Counted from the first letter of the stretch, positions 23,529 to 36,640 are shown. The stretch: 64,000 nt of DNA from Rotaria socialis (GCA_905331475.1 CAJNYU010003218.1:248001-312000); one strand, 5' to 3'. Numbers and translations are program-made. The notes: generated by a model not told the origin, from the letters alone.

Positions 23529-24887
23529 TCTTACAAGAAGAGTTTAAAACACTTCGTTTTTTTTTCTTTTACATATTGTTAGTTTTTAATTCATTTATTA
23601 CATAATAGCAAACAACTTGAAGGAAAAAAAAATAGTTTGCTTGTTGATTGTACTGTCGTTGTCGTTTTTTTTTCTTTCTCTTTTTGGTGCTGTTTGTTTT
23701 TTGTTTATGAATACGACTGTCGTCGATTTACACATTTTCTCTTCTACGCCATGGCCGTTTACTTTCGCTCGTCTTTGTCTTGCTCTTGTTATTTAAAAAG
23801 AAAAACAACTTCTTCAATAATGGCTTTGATTAAAGACACAAGCATAATTATTTATCAGAAAAAAAACTCTTTTATATATCGACATCCAAACGAAAATAGT
23901 TTCATCTACTTTTTTCAACGATTGAACAAATGGTTATTCATATGTCATAAGAAAACGGAGTGTAGAACAGATATTTTATGTATCAGATTGCACGATGCAT
24001 GCAATTACAATCATTCATAGAAAGAAAAACAAATGAACCATGAATGTTAACGCTTTTGTATTTCTATATACAACCTACTCCAGATGTCCGGAACATAGAA
24101 GAAATGAAAAAATTGATAAAATCATAATTATATATTCCTACACTTAAATAGACAGCGTGTAGAAATTTTGGACGCATTTATGCGAACCAATCGATCAGCA
24201 AACAGCACCTAATTAATGTTGAAGATGAAACAAAAACGATTCTCAATATTGATGAGCGAGTATGTCTGTGGTATAGGGCTAGTCTAGTGATTGTGTTGAC
24301 GATGGTTCGCTTGGCTCTCATATCCGTTTATCAGACACCAGTAGTACATCACATTTTAGTCAACTAGTAGCAAGCTGCAATTATAGCTAAAAGCAAACTT
24401 CAAGATAAAACTTTTAAAATAAAATCATGTTGTCAATAATATTTTGGGAGTTAGCAATTATATAAATAAATTGAAATTTTAGTTCAATGCAACTACAAAC
24501 AACTAATTGATGATGCCATAAGCTAAGTTAAAGCAAAGAAATTTACTCCAGAAATTTTTTTTTTAAACACTTTATGTATATTTTCATGATATTCAAAAGA
24601 ATTTAGAAGTTACGTTTCATTATCTTCATTCTGATCGCACAACGTTTTTGAAATTATTTGCTAGTTTGATTAATGTTTTGTTTCAACCTTTTTTTGTTTT
24701 TTATTATACATTACCATCTCACATGAATTAGTGTATGCACAAAATTTACTAATTGACATGTATAGACACTAAATCTTCATGCTTAACTTAAGATTTTACA
24801 ACAGAGACATTAATTCACAACATTGAACTATGAATATATTCATTCTTCTTTATTTCAGGATTAGTTTTCACTTGTTTTTTTTTATCT
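23529..24887. other. Intergenic, 3' side of the kinectin-like gene
   Basis: Begins with the 3' UTR of the preceding gene. The plus frame 23637-24020 is T-rich and Cys/Phe-rich with no motif. Nothing else recognised. Confidence 0.4.
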
Positions 24888-24948
24888 ATGGCTCATTCAA
24901 CAGCATCAACATCAATCATGCGTCACGCTTTAATAACTGGACAACCAG
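24888..24948 (+). pseudogene. Orphan first exon of a P-loop NTPase (NTPCR-like)
   Basis: ATG 24888 follows a possible 5' UTR acceptor (TTTCAG at 24858). The 20 codons contain MRHALITGQPG, which matches the start of cancer-related nucleoside-triphosphatase and similar P-loop proteins just before GKTT, and the exon ends at a GTCTGT donor in phase 1. No exon supplying VGKTT is found downstream before the OPT gene (minus strand, ends 25030) nor, by eye, beyond it. It looks like a truncated remnant. Confidence 0.35.
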
Positions 24949-25029
24949 GTCTGTTTTGTTTTCTTTATAAAGATTAGTTTAGTATGCTTTCAATACAGAA
25001 TGTTTTAATGCAAAAGAGTAAGAATCCCT

Positions 25030-28000
25030 TCAGAAATATCGATTTGTTGCTATAAACCCGGAATAATTCGCAAGATCTAAAGGACATCCATCGCCATTGG
25101 GTCCTCCTAGACCCCACCATTCAGGAAAATCAACATCATTGAGTTGAAGAGTAAAAAATATAGTGAATCCACGTAGAGCCACACCACAACTCATTGCAAT
25201 CGAAAATATGCATGCATATTTCTCCCACCAACTATGCGCATAACGATATAGAACAAAATTAAAAAAGAATCCAACTAAAAACCATGATGGATATTCTGCA
25301 GCTGGAGCAGGTGGAATCATACATGGAGCCATTAAAAACATGGGAAAATGAATAAACTTAAACCATTTTATGTTAGGATACATCTTACATAACCACCAGC
25401 TTAGTACCGGTAATATGGCGCCTACAAGAAATCCCCAAAGTGCTGTTGAATATTGTGATGACATATTGAACGATCCTAGTAAACAGCAGTAGATTATTAT
25501 TTGATTTAAACGAAAGAATAGAACAGTGATCGCTTTTTATTTTACCAGTTAGACTAAATATAATAGTCGTTGTAAGACTGTATTGCATACTTAAACATCT
25601 CCATATGGAATTTTCAGATGTACATATATTTGGTATATGTTGAAGAAGATATATTGATGTTGCATACTGAATTGTGCTTGTAATAGCAGATGATAGAAGA
25701 AATATTGGAAACACAATACGAGGCGGAATCTAAGCGTTTCATTTTTGAAGAATAGATTTGAAATGGAGAAAACTAATCATATTTATTTCTACCTTCATAT
25801 AATGAGCGATTTTTGTGTTTGTCAAATAAATTACTATTTGGCCTTGACATGTAAATGTGAATGTACGAAATGCAAGAAAGGCGATCGGATTACCGGATAA
25901 TAAATAACTACCGTTGAGATCGTTTGGAGCACTCATAACTAAAATGAATACATCGTACAAACTAAGCTCTAATTTACAGAGAAAACCATGTTTTCTCTTT
26001 CATAGAACTAACCTAATCCCATACTAGTTATTGCTGAGATAATGCCATTTGGTGTGGAGAAGATAATCGTCAATAGTAGTGAAACTTGAATTAAAGTTAG
26101 TAATCATGTATGAAATTGACAGGTAGCATATAGGAACTCACGGGGCATGAATTGCATTGGCATCATTTCGGTCAAATACAAGAGAAGTAAGGCAGTCAGA
26201 AACGAAAGTAAAACTGTGCAATAATACCTCAAGCGACCATTTGGAATGCGTTTGTATAAGAGTGAAATATGAATAATTAATTGACTAATGCCTCATATTT
26301 TGCTGCTTTTTCTATCTATTATGAATTGTGCGCAGACAAATAATCTGAAAAACTCTTAACTCTATCTTTTCACTAATTCACAGTACCATTATATAAGATA
26401 AACATACAATTTCTTCTTATGTCTGGTTACCTGCTCCTGTTGTAAAATTCATCTTTTCCGACTACTTATACGTGTATTCATTTTCAACGATAAGTGTTTC
26501 TGAAAATTTCTTCTATTAAAATTATCCTATGTACTCAAACTATGAAAATAGATATATTTAATTCGTAAATATCAATAAAGTTCTAACCTGCAATAGATAA
26601 ATCGTTGTCTCTAAATAGTTACCCTGCTCATAGGGTGCAATTTCTTCACTATTTAGAATTTTCTGTTTTGATGTTTTTTTCTTTCAACATATGAAGAAAA
26701 TCAAATAATTGAACGAAATAGACGACTTGTCGCGTTAGGCAATGAAAATGAAATGTTTAGAGTAAGACATATGTTCCATTCAATAGAATACGGTAGAGAA
26801 ACAAACTCGTTTTAGATTTTCATTTTTGCAAGTTTGCTTTTTCTCAAAAATATTCATGATATTTTCGAAATCACTATGCGACTCTCTATCAAATAGTGCT
26901 TATTGGAATGAGATAATAGTAGGGTCCTACGGGAATGACTTTTCTTGGCTATTGTTTCCCGTCCTCGAAAGATTTTCACAGCTTCTATTATTATTTCATT
27001 TTTCTTATCGAAATTGTTTATTGTCTGATAGCAACTTAGCGCGAGATCTCCTCTTTTACGTATAACATAGCACACATTTGACCTCACGTGTTGATGAGAA
27101 ATAAATCTTGCATTGACCATTTCTCTAACAATTGGCACCATTCACGCTAACTATTAAAAACTTTCATATTCCCCGATGATTGAACAATCACAAAAGAAGA
27201 ACAAATAGCTCCACATGCAAACTAGGCATGAGAAAAACTCGAAGGGAGAAGGTGATGATACTACAGTTTTACAATATAGTCTTCATGATCTGTCACGAAT
27301 TGCGTAATGGGAATAGAAGCGGTCAAGGTCAATAATGTATTTTATTGACTTGAGGAACAGAAACAGAAAAACGAGATGAAAGAAACGAATATTAATACCA
27401 ATCCAGTTTTCTTTCGAAGAAAACATATATATATATATGAATACAGATATGATGACTCATTCGAAAGGAATTTAAAGCACAGAAAACAAAGCAAACACAT
27501 ATAATATAGTATATGTGTTACTATATCACATGGTCGTACTTTTGATGATGATTATGAGAATAAAGAAGATGACGCTTTCTAATCATAAGTGACGTGGTAG
27601 ACAACAAATTAATCAATGTAGTTTCTGATAGATGTATTTTATTTTTCTTTCTTAATTTAATGAAATAAAAAACGTGTTCATTGCATAAATTTTAGTAAAA
27701 ATAAAAATAGAACAAGCATACTTTAGGGAACGTTAAAGTTTTTAGGATTCCCGCGGGAAACCGAACTGGAAAATAATGCAAAAATCATTTCTGCAGAACC
27801 CTAGATGAAAGTAAGCAGTCATAAATCCTGTTTCTGAATAACTGACGAATGGTCAATAGTAGAAAACATCAAAATCTCAGAGTTAGAATTTTCATGTTTT
27901 TGCTCCTACGCTTTATGCGGATCAATTTTTCTTTTGTCCTTCTACATATGTCGCCTACTCTGCGTTGTGCAACATATTTTCAGTTAGATTTAGTGATTTT

Positions 28001-30376
28001 GATGTTACTTGACTAGCCTTCACAAAGAAATAGCTAAAGGAGATATTCTTGACAAGCAAATGAAGTCGAAGCTGTGGATACGACTAGTTTTCCTTCGCGA
28101 GCATCTTATTAATCGAACAATGGCAATCGGTGTCGCTGAACATAGGTTAATTGTTGTATTTTGTTTCTAAACAGCTGTCAGAGCAACTTGAACCAAATTA
28201 TGTTTTCAATCTAGTTGAAACATTGCTCACCAATGCTAAGTCCGTAAGATCAAGAACAACAACTATGATTCGAACAGATTAAAGCAAAAGTTAATATGCG
28301 TTAAAGAAAATTCCAACCAAGTAACTAGCTACAAAAATTACTGAGATACCATTTCAGGATGAATATTCTCAGGCGATTGATTTCTAGTCTACTCAATAAA
28401 AGGCACAAATTCAAGTAAATTAGTTCTTACCACCATTCGGGAACTTCTGAATAATGAGACATAAGTTTGGCATGGATATCATTGTTTTTTTCCGATAAAC
28501 TTGAGCGAAACTGTTTGACTATCGTTTCCCCTGAAAAATAAAATCATGCGAGAATGTTTACTGAACGATGTTACATTTTTTGTAGTTATACAGCGTCATT
28601 AATATAAGATGTTTTAAAAAAAATATGGTTAATTATTAGATTTTTTGAAAGATCCACTGCTGAAGATGGCGATAGCATTTCGATTCATTTCTTCGATCGA
28701 AATTCTTATATTTTTCAAATAGGAAATATGCTCGTTCACAGTTGAGCTCTCTATCTATTATTTTCATAGGTGTTTCTATTGGTTTTTAAACAGCAATTAG
28801 TTGGACAACTTGGCTTCGCAGAATCATGCCAAGATTTGCTATCGGAAAACAAAAACAAATTAAACTTTTTTCAGACTTTCTCTCAACCACGCAGTTAAAC
28901 TCTGCATCAGTTTCAAAAAGAGAAGCATGGATGTTTTACAACTTTCATATAATACAAAATCATATTTACCATGATATACAATCGTATGAACAGTCAACGC
29001 TGTGATGGCAGCAAATGAAAAAGCATATGAAACCGCGAAACCGCTACTTAAAAGCGAAGGGCCTGAAATCATTTAACTATAAACTATGCTCGTGAAATCC
29101 TCTCTGAATTACCATAGATTTCATAGGCTGTTTCATTTCGATGATAGTCTTTCGTCAATATTTTACTTGTATTATAAAAGTTACCATCTTTATCAAAAAC
29201 ATTATTTGAGATAATAGGGAATTTTTTTCGAATCCCAAACATTTAAGTAATAGATGAGAGGCGTTGCAATCCAAATAACTATTACAAGTCCAACAAATAT
29301 CTGGATATGTGCCCTAATAGATAGAAAGAAGCAATTAAACTTCGTCAGTTGTATGTTTAATCATTAGAAATATTTACCAGAACGGGACGAGAATAGGCGT
29401 ATCCAAATAAGCTACCCAAGCTTTCCAATCGAATTCTATCGCACCAAAGCCAAGACCACACGCACCAGTCACTTGCGATAGTACAACATTTTTCGGTGAC
29501 ATAACACAGATCAACGAAAAAAATGACAGAAGAGGAAATATGCAACCAGGTAGCCAATACCATAGAAATTGACATAAGACTATCAACCAGAAAAATTTCA
29601 AGCGTGTTATTTTCCATCGACTATGGTCCTCTGTAAATTCATTTTCATGAATTAATGTACGTATCAATGAACAAGTCATCAATGTTTTAGGCCAAATCAT
29701 GAAACCTGGCCATATAAGATATCGTTTTAATATTCCAGAAAACGAAATGGCAAGAGCATGCACGATTAATAAAAATAAAACGGAATTAAAATGACCAAGA
29801 TTATATTTAAAATGAAAGCGTTGAATAGTGAGCGTTTCGATACCCTCATACGTACGTAGGCCTGATGAAGCCATTGTTGTAATAAGAGCATATTCTTTCA
29901 TAGTGAACGGCCCGGGATTGATTGTAATATTAAATATACGATTTGGTAATATTTTTGACATTAATTCAACAATCATATATGAAATTAATACTAATATACC
30001 AATATTAAGATCTAATGGTGATGTACGAAACGCAAAAAACTGAGATGTAAATGCCATAATACATCCTAATAGTATACCAATCAGCATTGAGCGAAACGTT
30101 AAACACAATGTATTTGGATCATCAGTATTTGATATATTAACAGCTACCTCTTCATACGGTGATTGTTCAGTATCACTTGATGATGCTGAATCATTTAGTA
30201 ATGCTACTTTTTCTGGATTCTAAAAAAATGAATATGAAAATGAGTATCTTTCTGAATCAATACAAAGAGCGTTAATATACTTGATTTTGACCATGAAATA
30301 GTGAACTTTTATAAATTGAGTCAGTAGTGTTTGATAAGTTTTCGTCAGTGTTTTCATATTCAGCACCATTTTTCAT
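25030..30376 (-). CDS. Oligopeptide transporter (OPT family), one frameshift
   Basis: Ten exons on the minus strand: 30376-30281, 30219-29378, 29313-29113, 29062-28970, 28530-28431, 26227-26142, 26084-26013, 25938-25793, 25729-25546, 25475-25030. Allowing for one extra base in exon 3, all junctions fit and give about 754 residues, the usual OPT size. OPT proteins are proton-coupled importers of small peptides or metal chelates with 12-16 TM helices. Family marks seen: NPGPFTMKEY (exon 2, canonical NPGPFNxKEH), GLGFGAIEFDW near the exon 2 end, DIHAKLM with EVPEWWY across exons 5-6, and KIAHYMKIPPR across exons 8-9. The N-terminal 60 residues are acidic and cytosolic. A run of 7 T at 29222-29228 shifts the frame in exon 3; correct reading resumes after it. 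This may be mutation or an assembly error. Intron 5 (2.2 kb) holds nothing recognised. Confidence 0.85.
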
Positions 30377-31264
30377 TGTTTTATGATTCCAAGTATTTGG
30401 CAAAGAAAATAGGATATATATATATATATATCGAATAATATTACTTGCTAAGCTAAATAACCAGTTTATATGAAATATTATATGTGATCATTCGATGGGA
30501 CAGCTTTCGTCATTGTCGCGTTTTGTGTCATGTTTGATATATCGAAACAGAAAATAATATAAAATAAATGCGGAAACATCGGATTTGCATCCGATTATTA
30601 TGCGTACTTCAAAAAGCGAAAATGTACATCCATTTTTTTCTATAAGGCATAGATCTCATCAAGATACGCCCCTTCTCACTAAATTACAAGGAGAAAATAC
30701 AGGCATGCTAAGTTAGCATGGACCACACTGTATGCAACTCTATCCAGTGGTCACTGACTCTACTCTCAGCGTGATATAATATCTTTAGAGATCACAGAAA
30801 TTGAGCTCAGATTCGTGTTCAGCTTCGAAAACTGGATAAGAACAGCTATTTTTGAATGGTTTTGTGTTTGTATCTAGCAGGATTACGATTGTAAGCAACC
30901 TCGTGAATTTATAAGAGATGTATGATAGATACAGGCATCAGTATTTTCATAATAAATCATCAATAGTAATAGCAATCGGGTTCGGGTTTTTACCTTTCGA
31001 TAGTCTTTTTGACTAGCTACAAAACCAGGCATTTGAGAAACCCCAAAACTGCTGGTCATCTGAAACATATCTAGGCAATTTGGTTTCTAGATGCAGTTTT
31101 NNNNNNNNNNNNNNNNNNNNNCACCCCCAGAATAAAAGATCATGCTCTTATGAAGTGTCTCGGTATATCATTACTTGTTTTCTAATTAGGGTGACCTTCT
31201 AATACGTCTGAAATTTAGAATGTTCTATGTTTCAACAAGTTTCTTTTTTTATAATTAAATCCAT
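30377..31264. other. Upstream region of the OPT gene
   Basis: AT-rich, with a short (AT)n run at 30414-30431. No gene recognised. It contains the assembly gap listed separately. Confidence 0.4.
31101..31121. other. Assembly gap
   Basis: Twenty-one N bases. The true length and content are unknown; order of sequence on the two sides depends on the assembly. Confidence 0.99.
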
Positions 31265-32316
31265 CCCATGTCGTGAAAATCGTGGTGATTTTGCCGATTT
31301 TCAAAATAATCGGCGTAAAATCGCAATTAATCATATATAGTGAAGAAATTCATGATTATATAGAATTTTATTACGCTCATGGTAAGAGAACCGATGTTTT
31401 CAAAAACCGGGGATTAATCACAGATCTTGGTAAGAAAAATTAAAATTACCAATTAATTACGAAAAGTTTGAAATCTATCAAATCGTGAATAAAATATCCT
31501 TATACATCAGATTTTTCAATGTATTCGTTGAAACTCAAAGCTGAAAACCGGATATTTTTATTCAGGGTTTCACTAGAGTGATCTTCACGGGATTGGATTA
31601 TTTCGAATCACAATGAAATCGAATTGAAGTTCACATTCATTTCTTTATTTCAAATTTGTAACATGTTTCCATCACGTATAATCTATTTTAGATATATTTC
31701 TCTGTCGAATAATTTTTAGATTAAATTTTTTTCTTGAATCTAGTTTCAGATTAAAATCTCTATCCTTGACCAAAGCCAAACTAAAAGATATTGAATTTAT
31801 TCTATTTATATTTACATCTTGTACCATAATATCACAATTATTATTATTTTTAGATTTAGATTTCCTCGGTGTGCTTTAGATGTAAGCTTCATATACCGGC
31901 ATGACCTTTTAATCAATGATCGCGAAAACAATTTATTCAGAATACGTATCCGTATATATGAACGCTATTTTTTGATACTCTGCTTTTGTATTAAATGTTT
32001 ACGTATTGTATGAGTTTTCTTATTTTTGGTAATAATTATTTAGAATGGAATCATGTACATGTTTTAGTCTTACAATAAAAAGAATGATTCAATTAGAGTC
32101 AGCAATAAAAATTATAAAATGTATTTATAAAATTGAGTTTAAATGACTCAAATCATGCCCAAAATTGCGAGAATAATGCGTAATACTCGATCGAAAAATC
32201 ACGATTTATCACAGGAGTCGCCAAAATTATTGGGAAAATCGCCGATTCAGCGCACGACTATTGTTTCGATAAATCGCGATTAATTGGCAATATTTTAGCG
32301 ATTTCGAAGACATGGG
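31265..32316. repeat. Inverted-repeat element with CCCATGTC ends, A
   Basis: Left end CCCATGTCGTGAAAATCG is matched by the inverted right end CCCATGTCTTCGAAATCG. Both arms are rich in AATCG, GATTTTGCCGATTTT and CGCGATTAAT motifs in opposite orientation, and the centre is AT-rich and non-coding. About 1.05 kb; probably non-autonomous. No clear target duplication. Confidence 0.5.
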
Positions 32317-32625
32317 TCATCAATCAACTCTTACTCTCTATCTATCAAAGTATATTTCAATAACAGTAAGAAGACATGATATTAATTGTGATAAACATTT
32401 CCAACAGTATCATACGAAGCTTAGTGTTAGTTTTCTATGCTTTGTCGAATTAACTCTTAGCAGCAGCATCGAATTAGGGATTACGAAGTGGGCGTATATG
32501 AAAAAGGATAAATTTTAGTTTGAGTAAGGAATCCGTTGGTTAAGTGAAATCTCGAGTTTCTGTCCTACTGCTTTCTCTCCTTCATATTCTATATGATTTT
32601 AGTGATAATCAACTATAAGACATAA

Positions 32626-33594
32626 CCCATGTCGCCTCTTTTTTACCAACTGCGTCGCAGTTACGCGTAAATACGGTGCATTGATCGTAGTGAAGACTTT
32701 TCTTAAATACTACGCCTAATGCGACCCAGATCAGCGTAACTGCGTTCAAGTGATTGCATCATACGATTCGTTGTAACTGTAACTGACCAATTATAAATAA
32801 TTCCTTCTTATTTGTAATTGACCACTCTCGAGCACTAAAAATTAGTCATAGAAAGTTACTATAAAAAGCACTGTTCATCGAAAGTTCGGTTCATAAACAC
32901 ATTCTACTATAAACAGTAGAACACATGTTCCGAAAAATATTTAAATATTTTTCCCATTTTATTATTAATATTTTTTTTTATTTTTCAATTTTAAAAATTT
33001 TCTAGATTTTCTTTTTAATTTTTAAAATTTTTAAAAGAATTTATAGAGCTCTTTTTTAGGTTTTTTATTTTAAAAAATTTTCTAATCTAAGTTTTTTCTT
33101 TTGTTTATTAAATTGTAAATAATTTTTCAAATGTTAATTTTTTGATTTTTACAGATACCTATTTATTATTTTCCTTGAGTATTTTATATTTTAAAATACT
33201 TTTTAACTTTTAACTTTTAATTTTTTAGTAATTGTTTTATTGCTCAAACTTCTGCTTTTAATTTTTTATAAAAGTTTTAATTTTATAGTTTTAAGTGTTT
33301 TATTTTCTGTGCTTAAAAATTTTTCTTTTAACTCATAAAAAAAATAAGAAATGAAAATAAAACCTAATCTGTATCATCTCATGTAGCAATCGCGGTGTAT
33401 TTCTGCCGCAAAAATGATCACACTCGGGCAAAACAATGCGGCTCAGCTACGCGTAACTGTGACCTTTTCACCATAACTACGCGTAACTGCGATTTTTTCA
33501 TCGTAGTTACGCGTAACTATGTCGTAATTTTCCGCAATTACGGGTCGCAGTGCGATCGCAGTTACGCCGCTGTTTCATTGTAATGAAACATGGG
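32626..33594. repeat. Inverted-repeat element with CCCATGT ends, B, with TTACGCGTAA palindromes
   Basis: Ends CCCATGTC (left) and ACATGGG (right) repeat those of the element just upstream. Inside each arm are several near-palindromes around TTACGCGTAACTGCG (about 32661, 33448, 33478, 33506, 33560). The middle 400 bases are almost pure A+T with TTTTAAAA runs. No frame. Likely a related non-autonomous element or a tandem insertion of the same family. Confidence 0.5.
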
Positions 33595-34070
33595 TATTGA
33601 ATAGCATACGTAATAGTTCTGTGGACTTTTACTAGAAAAATGTCAACATATCGGAATCCCGTAAAACAATGAGTTACTACAGGTGATTACAGTAATAGAA
33701 TCTGCAGAAGAAAAAAAGAATATCTCTAGAAAAACACACCACTTGATATTCATATTGTTATTTTCCGGGAAATACTTTGTTTTCAATAAAAAGTTGAGAA
33801 AAAGAAATATGAGTAATCATTTAAAAAGAATTATTTGAAAAGCGCACAAGTTTTCTTCCAAAACTCGCAGGAATCTATTTTTAGCTGGGATAGACAGTCC
33901 ACCAGTGTTTTACAGTTTCTTTGATTTTCTTGTTCGTTAATAATTATTTTAATTCCAGTGAATAGCCAACAGCACAATATCATCCTTATCACGCGCGGAG
34001 AATACAATGTGTTGATTAATGCATTTGAACGCATTACACCCTCTTTATTTGAATTTAATTAAAATATTCA

Positions 34071-34186
34071 AACACCATTAGGGGTGGCACTTTGCGTTAA
34101 TTTAATATTAAGTGTTAAGTAAAAACACTTAGTTAACTCTCTTAATTAACTCAAATTAAAATCAACGGTTCACCCCTAAACACCAT
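34071..34186. mobile_element. 100-base hAT-like MITE with perfect 8-base target duplication
   Basis: The element at 34079-34178 has ends TAGGGGTG and CACCCCTA and is almost wholly foldable (TTAATTTAATATTAAGTGTTAA and its partner arm). It is flanked on both sides by AACACCAT (34071-34078 and 34179-34186). Eight-base duplications with TAGGGGTG-type ends are the hallmark of hAT transposons. The identical flanks suggest fairly recent insertion. Confidence 0.85.
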
Positions 34187-34671
34187 GCATTTGTTTTATT
34201 GATGAAATAGGTAAAGTGAAACTATTATCAAATAGATTTTAAGAATGTATCCGAAAATTCGATTGAGCGTCGGAATTCAATTCTGACAGTTACAATATTT
34301 ATCAAACCACTAGGATTTGTTAATAGAACTCGTACAAGAAAAGATTGTCATTCAATAGAAATATGTCCGAGCAATCGATACAATTTAGGTTATGCATTAG
34401 AGTTGTTCTGGTTCAGCACAACGAAATGAATTAAGGGCACATTTCGAAAAATTAATGAAAGCACGGCTTGATGCCATACTTCACAACAGATTGTTTTTGC
34501 TTTTTTTATTGGCGATGAATACTCAAACAAAGCAAAGAGAAAACTAAGAAATTACTGCATTCTCAGATAGTGTCACCTAATTCCATTTATGTTTAACATC
34601 ACTGTTTTCTCCTCTGTAAACTCGAGTTTCTTATAAAATATGAAGCAATTGTTTTCATATAATACAAAAGC

Positions 34672-36640
34672 ATGGATGAGTTGGCAGTAAACGCTATGTC
34701 GACAGATAACGATCTGGAAGTTTTTCAAGTAAGATCAAATATAAAAAGAAAACATTATTTATTATCATGATATGAATTCGTTTTGAGCTTCACATTGAAA
34801 ATGAGGAATTAATTAAAGACGTTGAAAATTCAGAAGCTGGTATTGATTCTTATAGTTTAACAATATTAAAAAATTGATTGTTTTTTTATTGGTTAGTTGC
34901 TTGTGGATATTGTATTGTATCAAAGGTGACCTCTCCATTATTAATTACTGTCTTAGTTGTTACAATACTGGGTGCATCATGCGCAATCGGCTACTTTGTA
35001 TCATATCCACGAAGTAAACTTTTTCCATAGGTTTACTGTGGTCATAAATGAATTTTTTTTCGTACAATAGTACCAAATAAATCACTAAAATTGTGTAATG
35101 AAAGTTGTAAAGTTTTAAATAGCGAATGTGACAGTAGTCGTGGATTATATTGTCCTGCTGATCTATGACAATGTAAGTTTGAGAAACTTCTTGTTTTTTA
35201 TAGAGCTACATCGTTGTGTAAATTTTTATATATGTATGTAATTATGTTTTAGGTGGAACACAGAATTCATACTACAATGGTAGTAGCTGCATTTGCGCCA
35301 ATTTAACACACTATGATAATCAAGGATGTGGTCTGTATTTCATCGTTTTTGTTCTGTTTTACTCTTTAATATAAACTTTTTCTTTTAGTTTCTGATCCTT
35401 TGCATGGTGATAGATGTAGTCCACCAGTCATAAACTGTCTTCCGAATTTTATGTAGTTCGTATATGTACATGTAATGAAATAACGCAAATTTATAATGGA
35501 TCATATTGTGTCACGCAAAATTCATTCAAAGGTTCTTGTACAGAAGCATGCAACTGTTTAAATACGTCGAATTTATATTGCGCTTCGTACGTATTTTTAA
35601 AGTAGATCTCATTCATAAGTGAACATTTTTATACTGATTAGGAATCAATGTGAATGTGAAACAATTAATTATTGGAATCGAACTACTTGTGGTAGGAAAT
35701 TGTATTGCTTTTCTTATTACTGAAAGATTTTTGTTCGCTATATTAGTATCAAAAGAGCTCGGCTGGCAAACATGTAATAATATAACATGGGGTGGTGATT
35801 GTAGGCCAAATTGGTTTTATGATGGTTTAGAATGTAGTATGTATTTATGTTCATATATATCTATATTTGTATAAAATAACTATTATTTTCTTCATTTAAT
35901 ATAGTTCAGCGAAAAAGTATTAATGGAACGTGTCTTGATACTTATGCATATGATTGCAACACACTACTTGTCTGTTTTTCCGGTCTTTGCTTATGGTTTG
36001 TATTTTGGTTTTTCAATGTAAACTAAAAGCAGCACTGATATATATATAGTTCGAATTTTGAGCACATCCTTTTGATTTCCTCCCCTTTGATGTGGCACTC
36101 TTCTGAGGAGCGTCTCAGCATAGATATGACAAATACACTATTTATGGATGGATGATCAAGGACGTGACAGGCAAGCTTAACAATAGTTCATTATAGATAT
36201 CGTTGTAACAACACATAAAAGACGTCACCGCTATCTTTAGAAACGCCCATGTTCCCTCTGTTGTAGATCGTGATAAATCTTGTCGGTAAACTACTTGAGA
36301 TCTTATAAAAAAAACAAAAACTCCCGCGCTATTACATGAATTATTTCCTCGTTTAATTTTAAAAGAAAAAATTCAAACATTGACGAAAAAATGCATCCCA
36401 AAATAGATAGTATTAAAATAGTTCCCTGTTGTTAGCAATAGTTACTAGATCATGCTTCATATATTATTCCCGTAAAGGTCATGCTATCAGCATTTCCTTG
36501 TCATTTTTCATATTTTTCACATTTATTAGTTGTAGCTTTTGCTTTTCTAGTCCAACACCAACAACATGGTCTGGTTCCAATTGTATTTGTTCAACTGGTC
36601 AGACTTGGACTCGTAATACTTATGTTGCCATTGGATAATG
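34672..36640 (+). pseudogene. Broken single-pass membrane protein with Cys-rich repeats
   Basis: ATG 34672 starts an acidic cytosolic N-terminus (exon ends before GTAAGATC near 34729). The next exons give a TM segment near 34945-35010 (LLITVLVVTILGASCAIGYF), then short Cys-rich exons resembling EGF or dickkopf-like modules (CNESCKVLNSEC, SSCICANLTHYDNQGC, CTEACNCLNTSNLYC, CECETINYWNRTTC). Lesions: an in-frame TGA near 35166, a frameshift near 35455 and an in-frame stop near 35720 followed by a shift. A last module at 36570-36640 (GSNCICSTGQTW) follows unrelated DNA. A type II membrane protein with an outer Cys-rich part is suggested. I cannot name the family. At least three lesions argue for decay. 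Confidence 0.5.

Noticed and set aside
23637..24020. 127-codon plus frame after the kinectin-like gene
   Set aside because: T-rich, no motif, lies in the probable 3' UTR and beyond.
26228..28430. Possible gene nested in the 2.2-kb OPT intron
   Set aside because: Only short shadow frames; no repeat or coding signal found.
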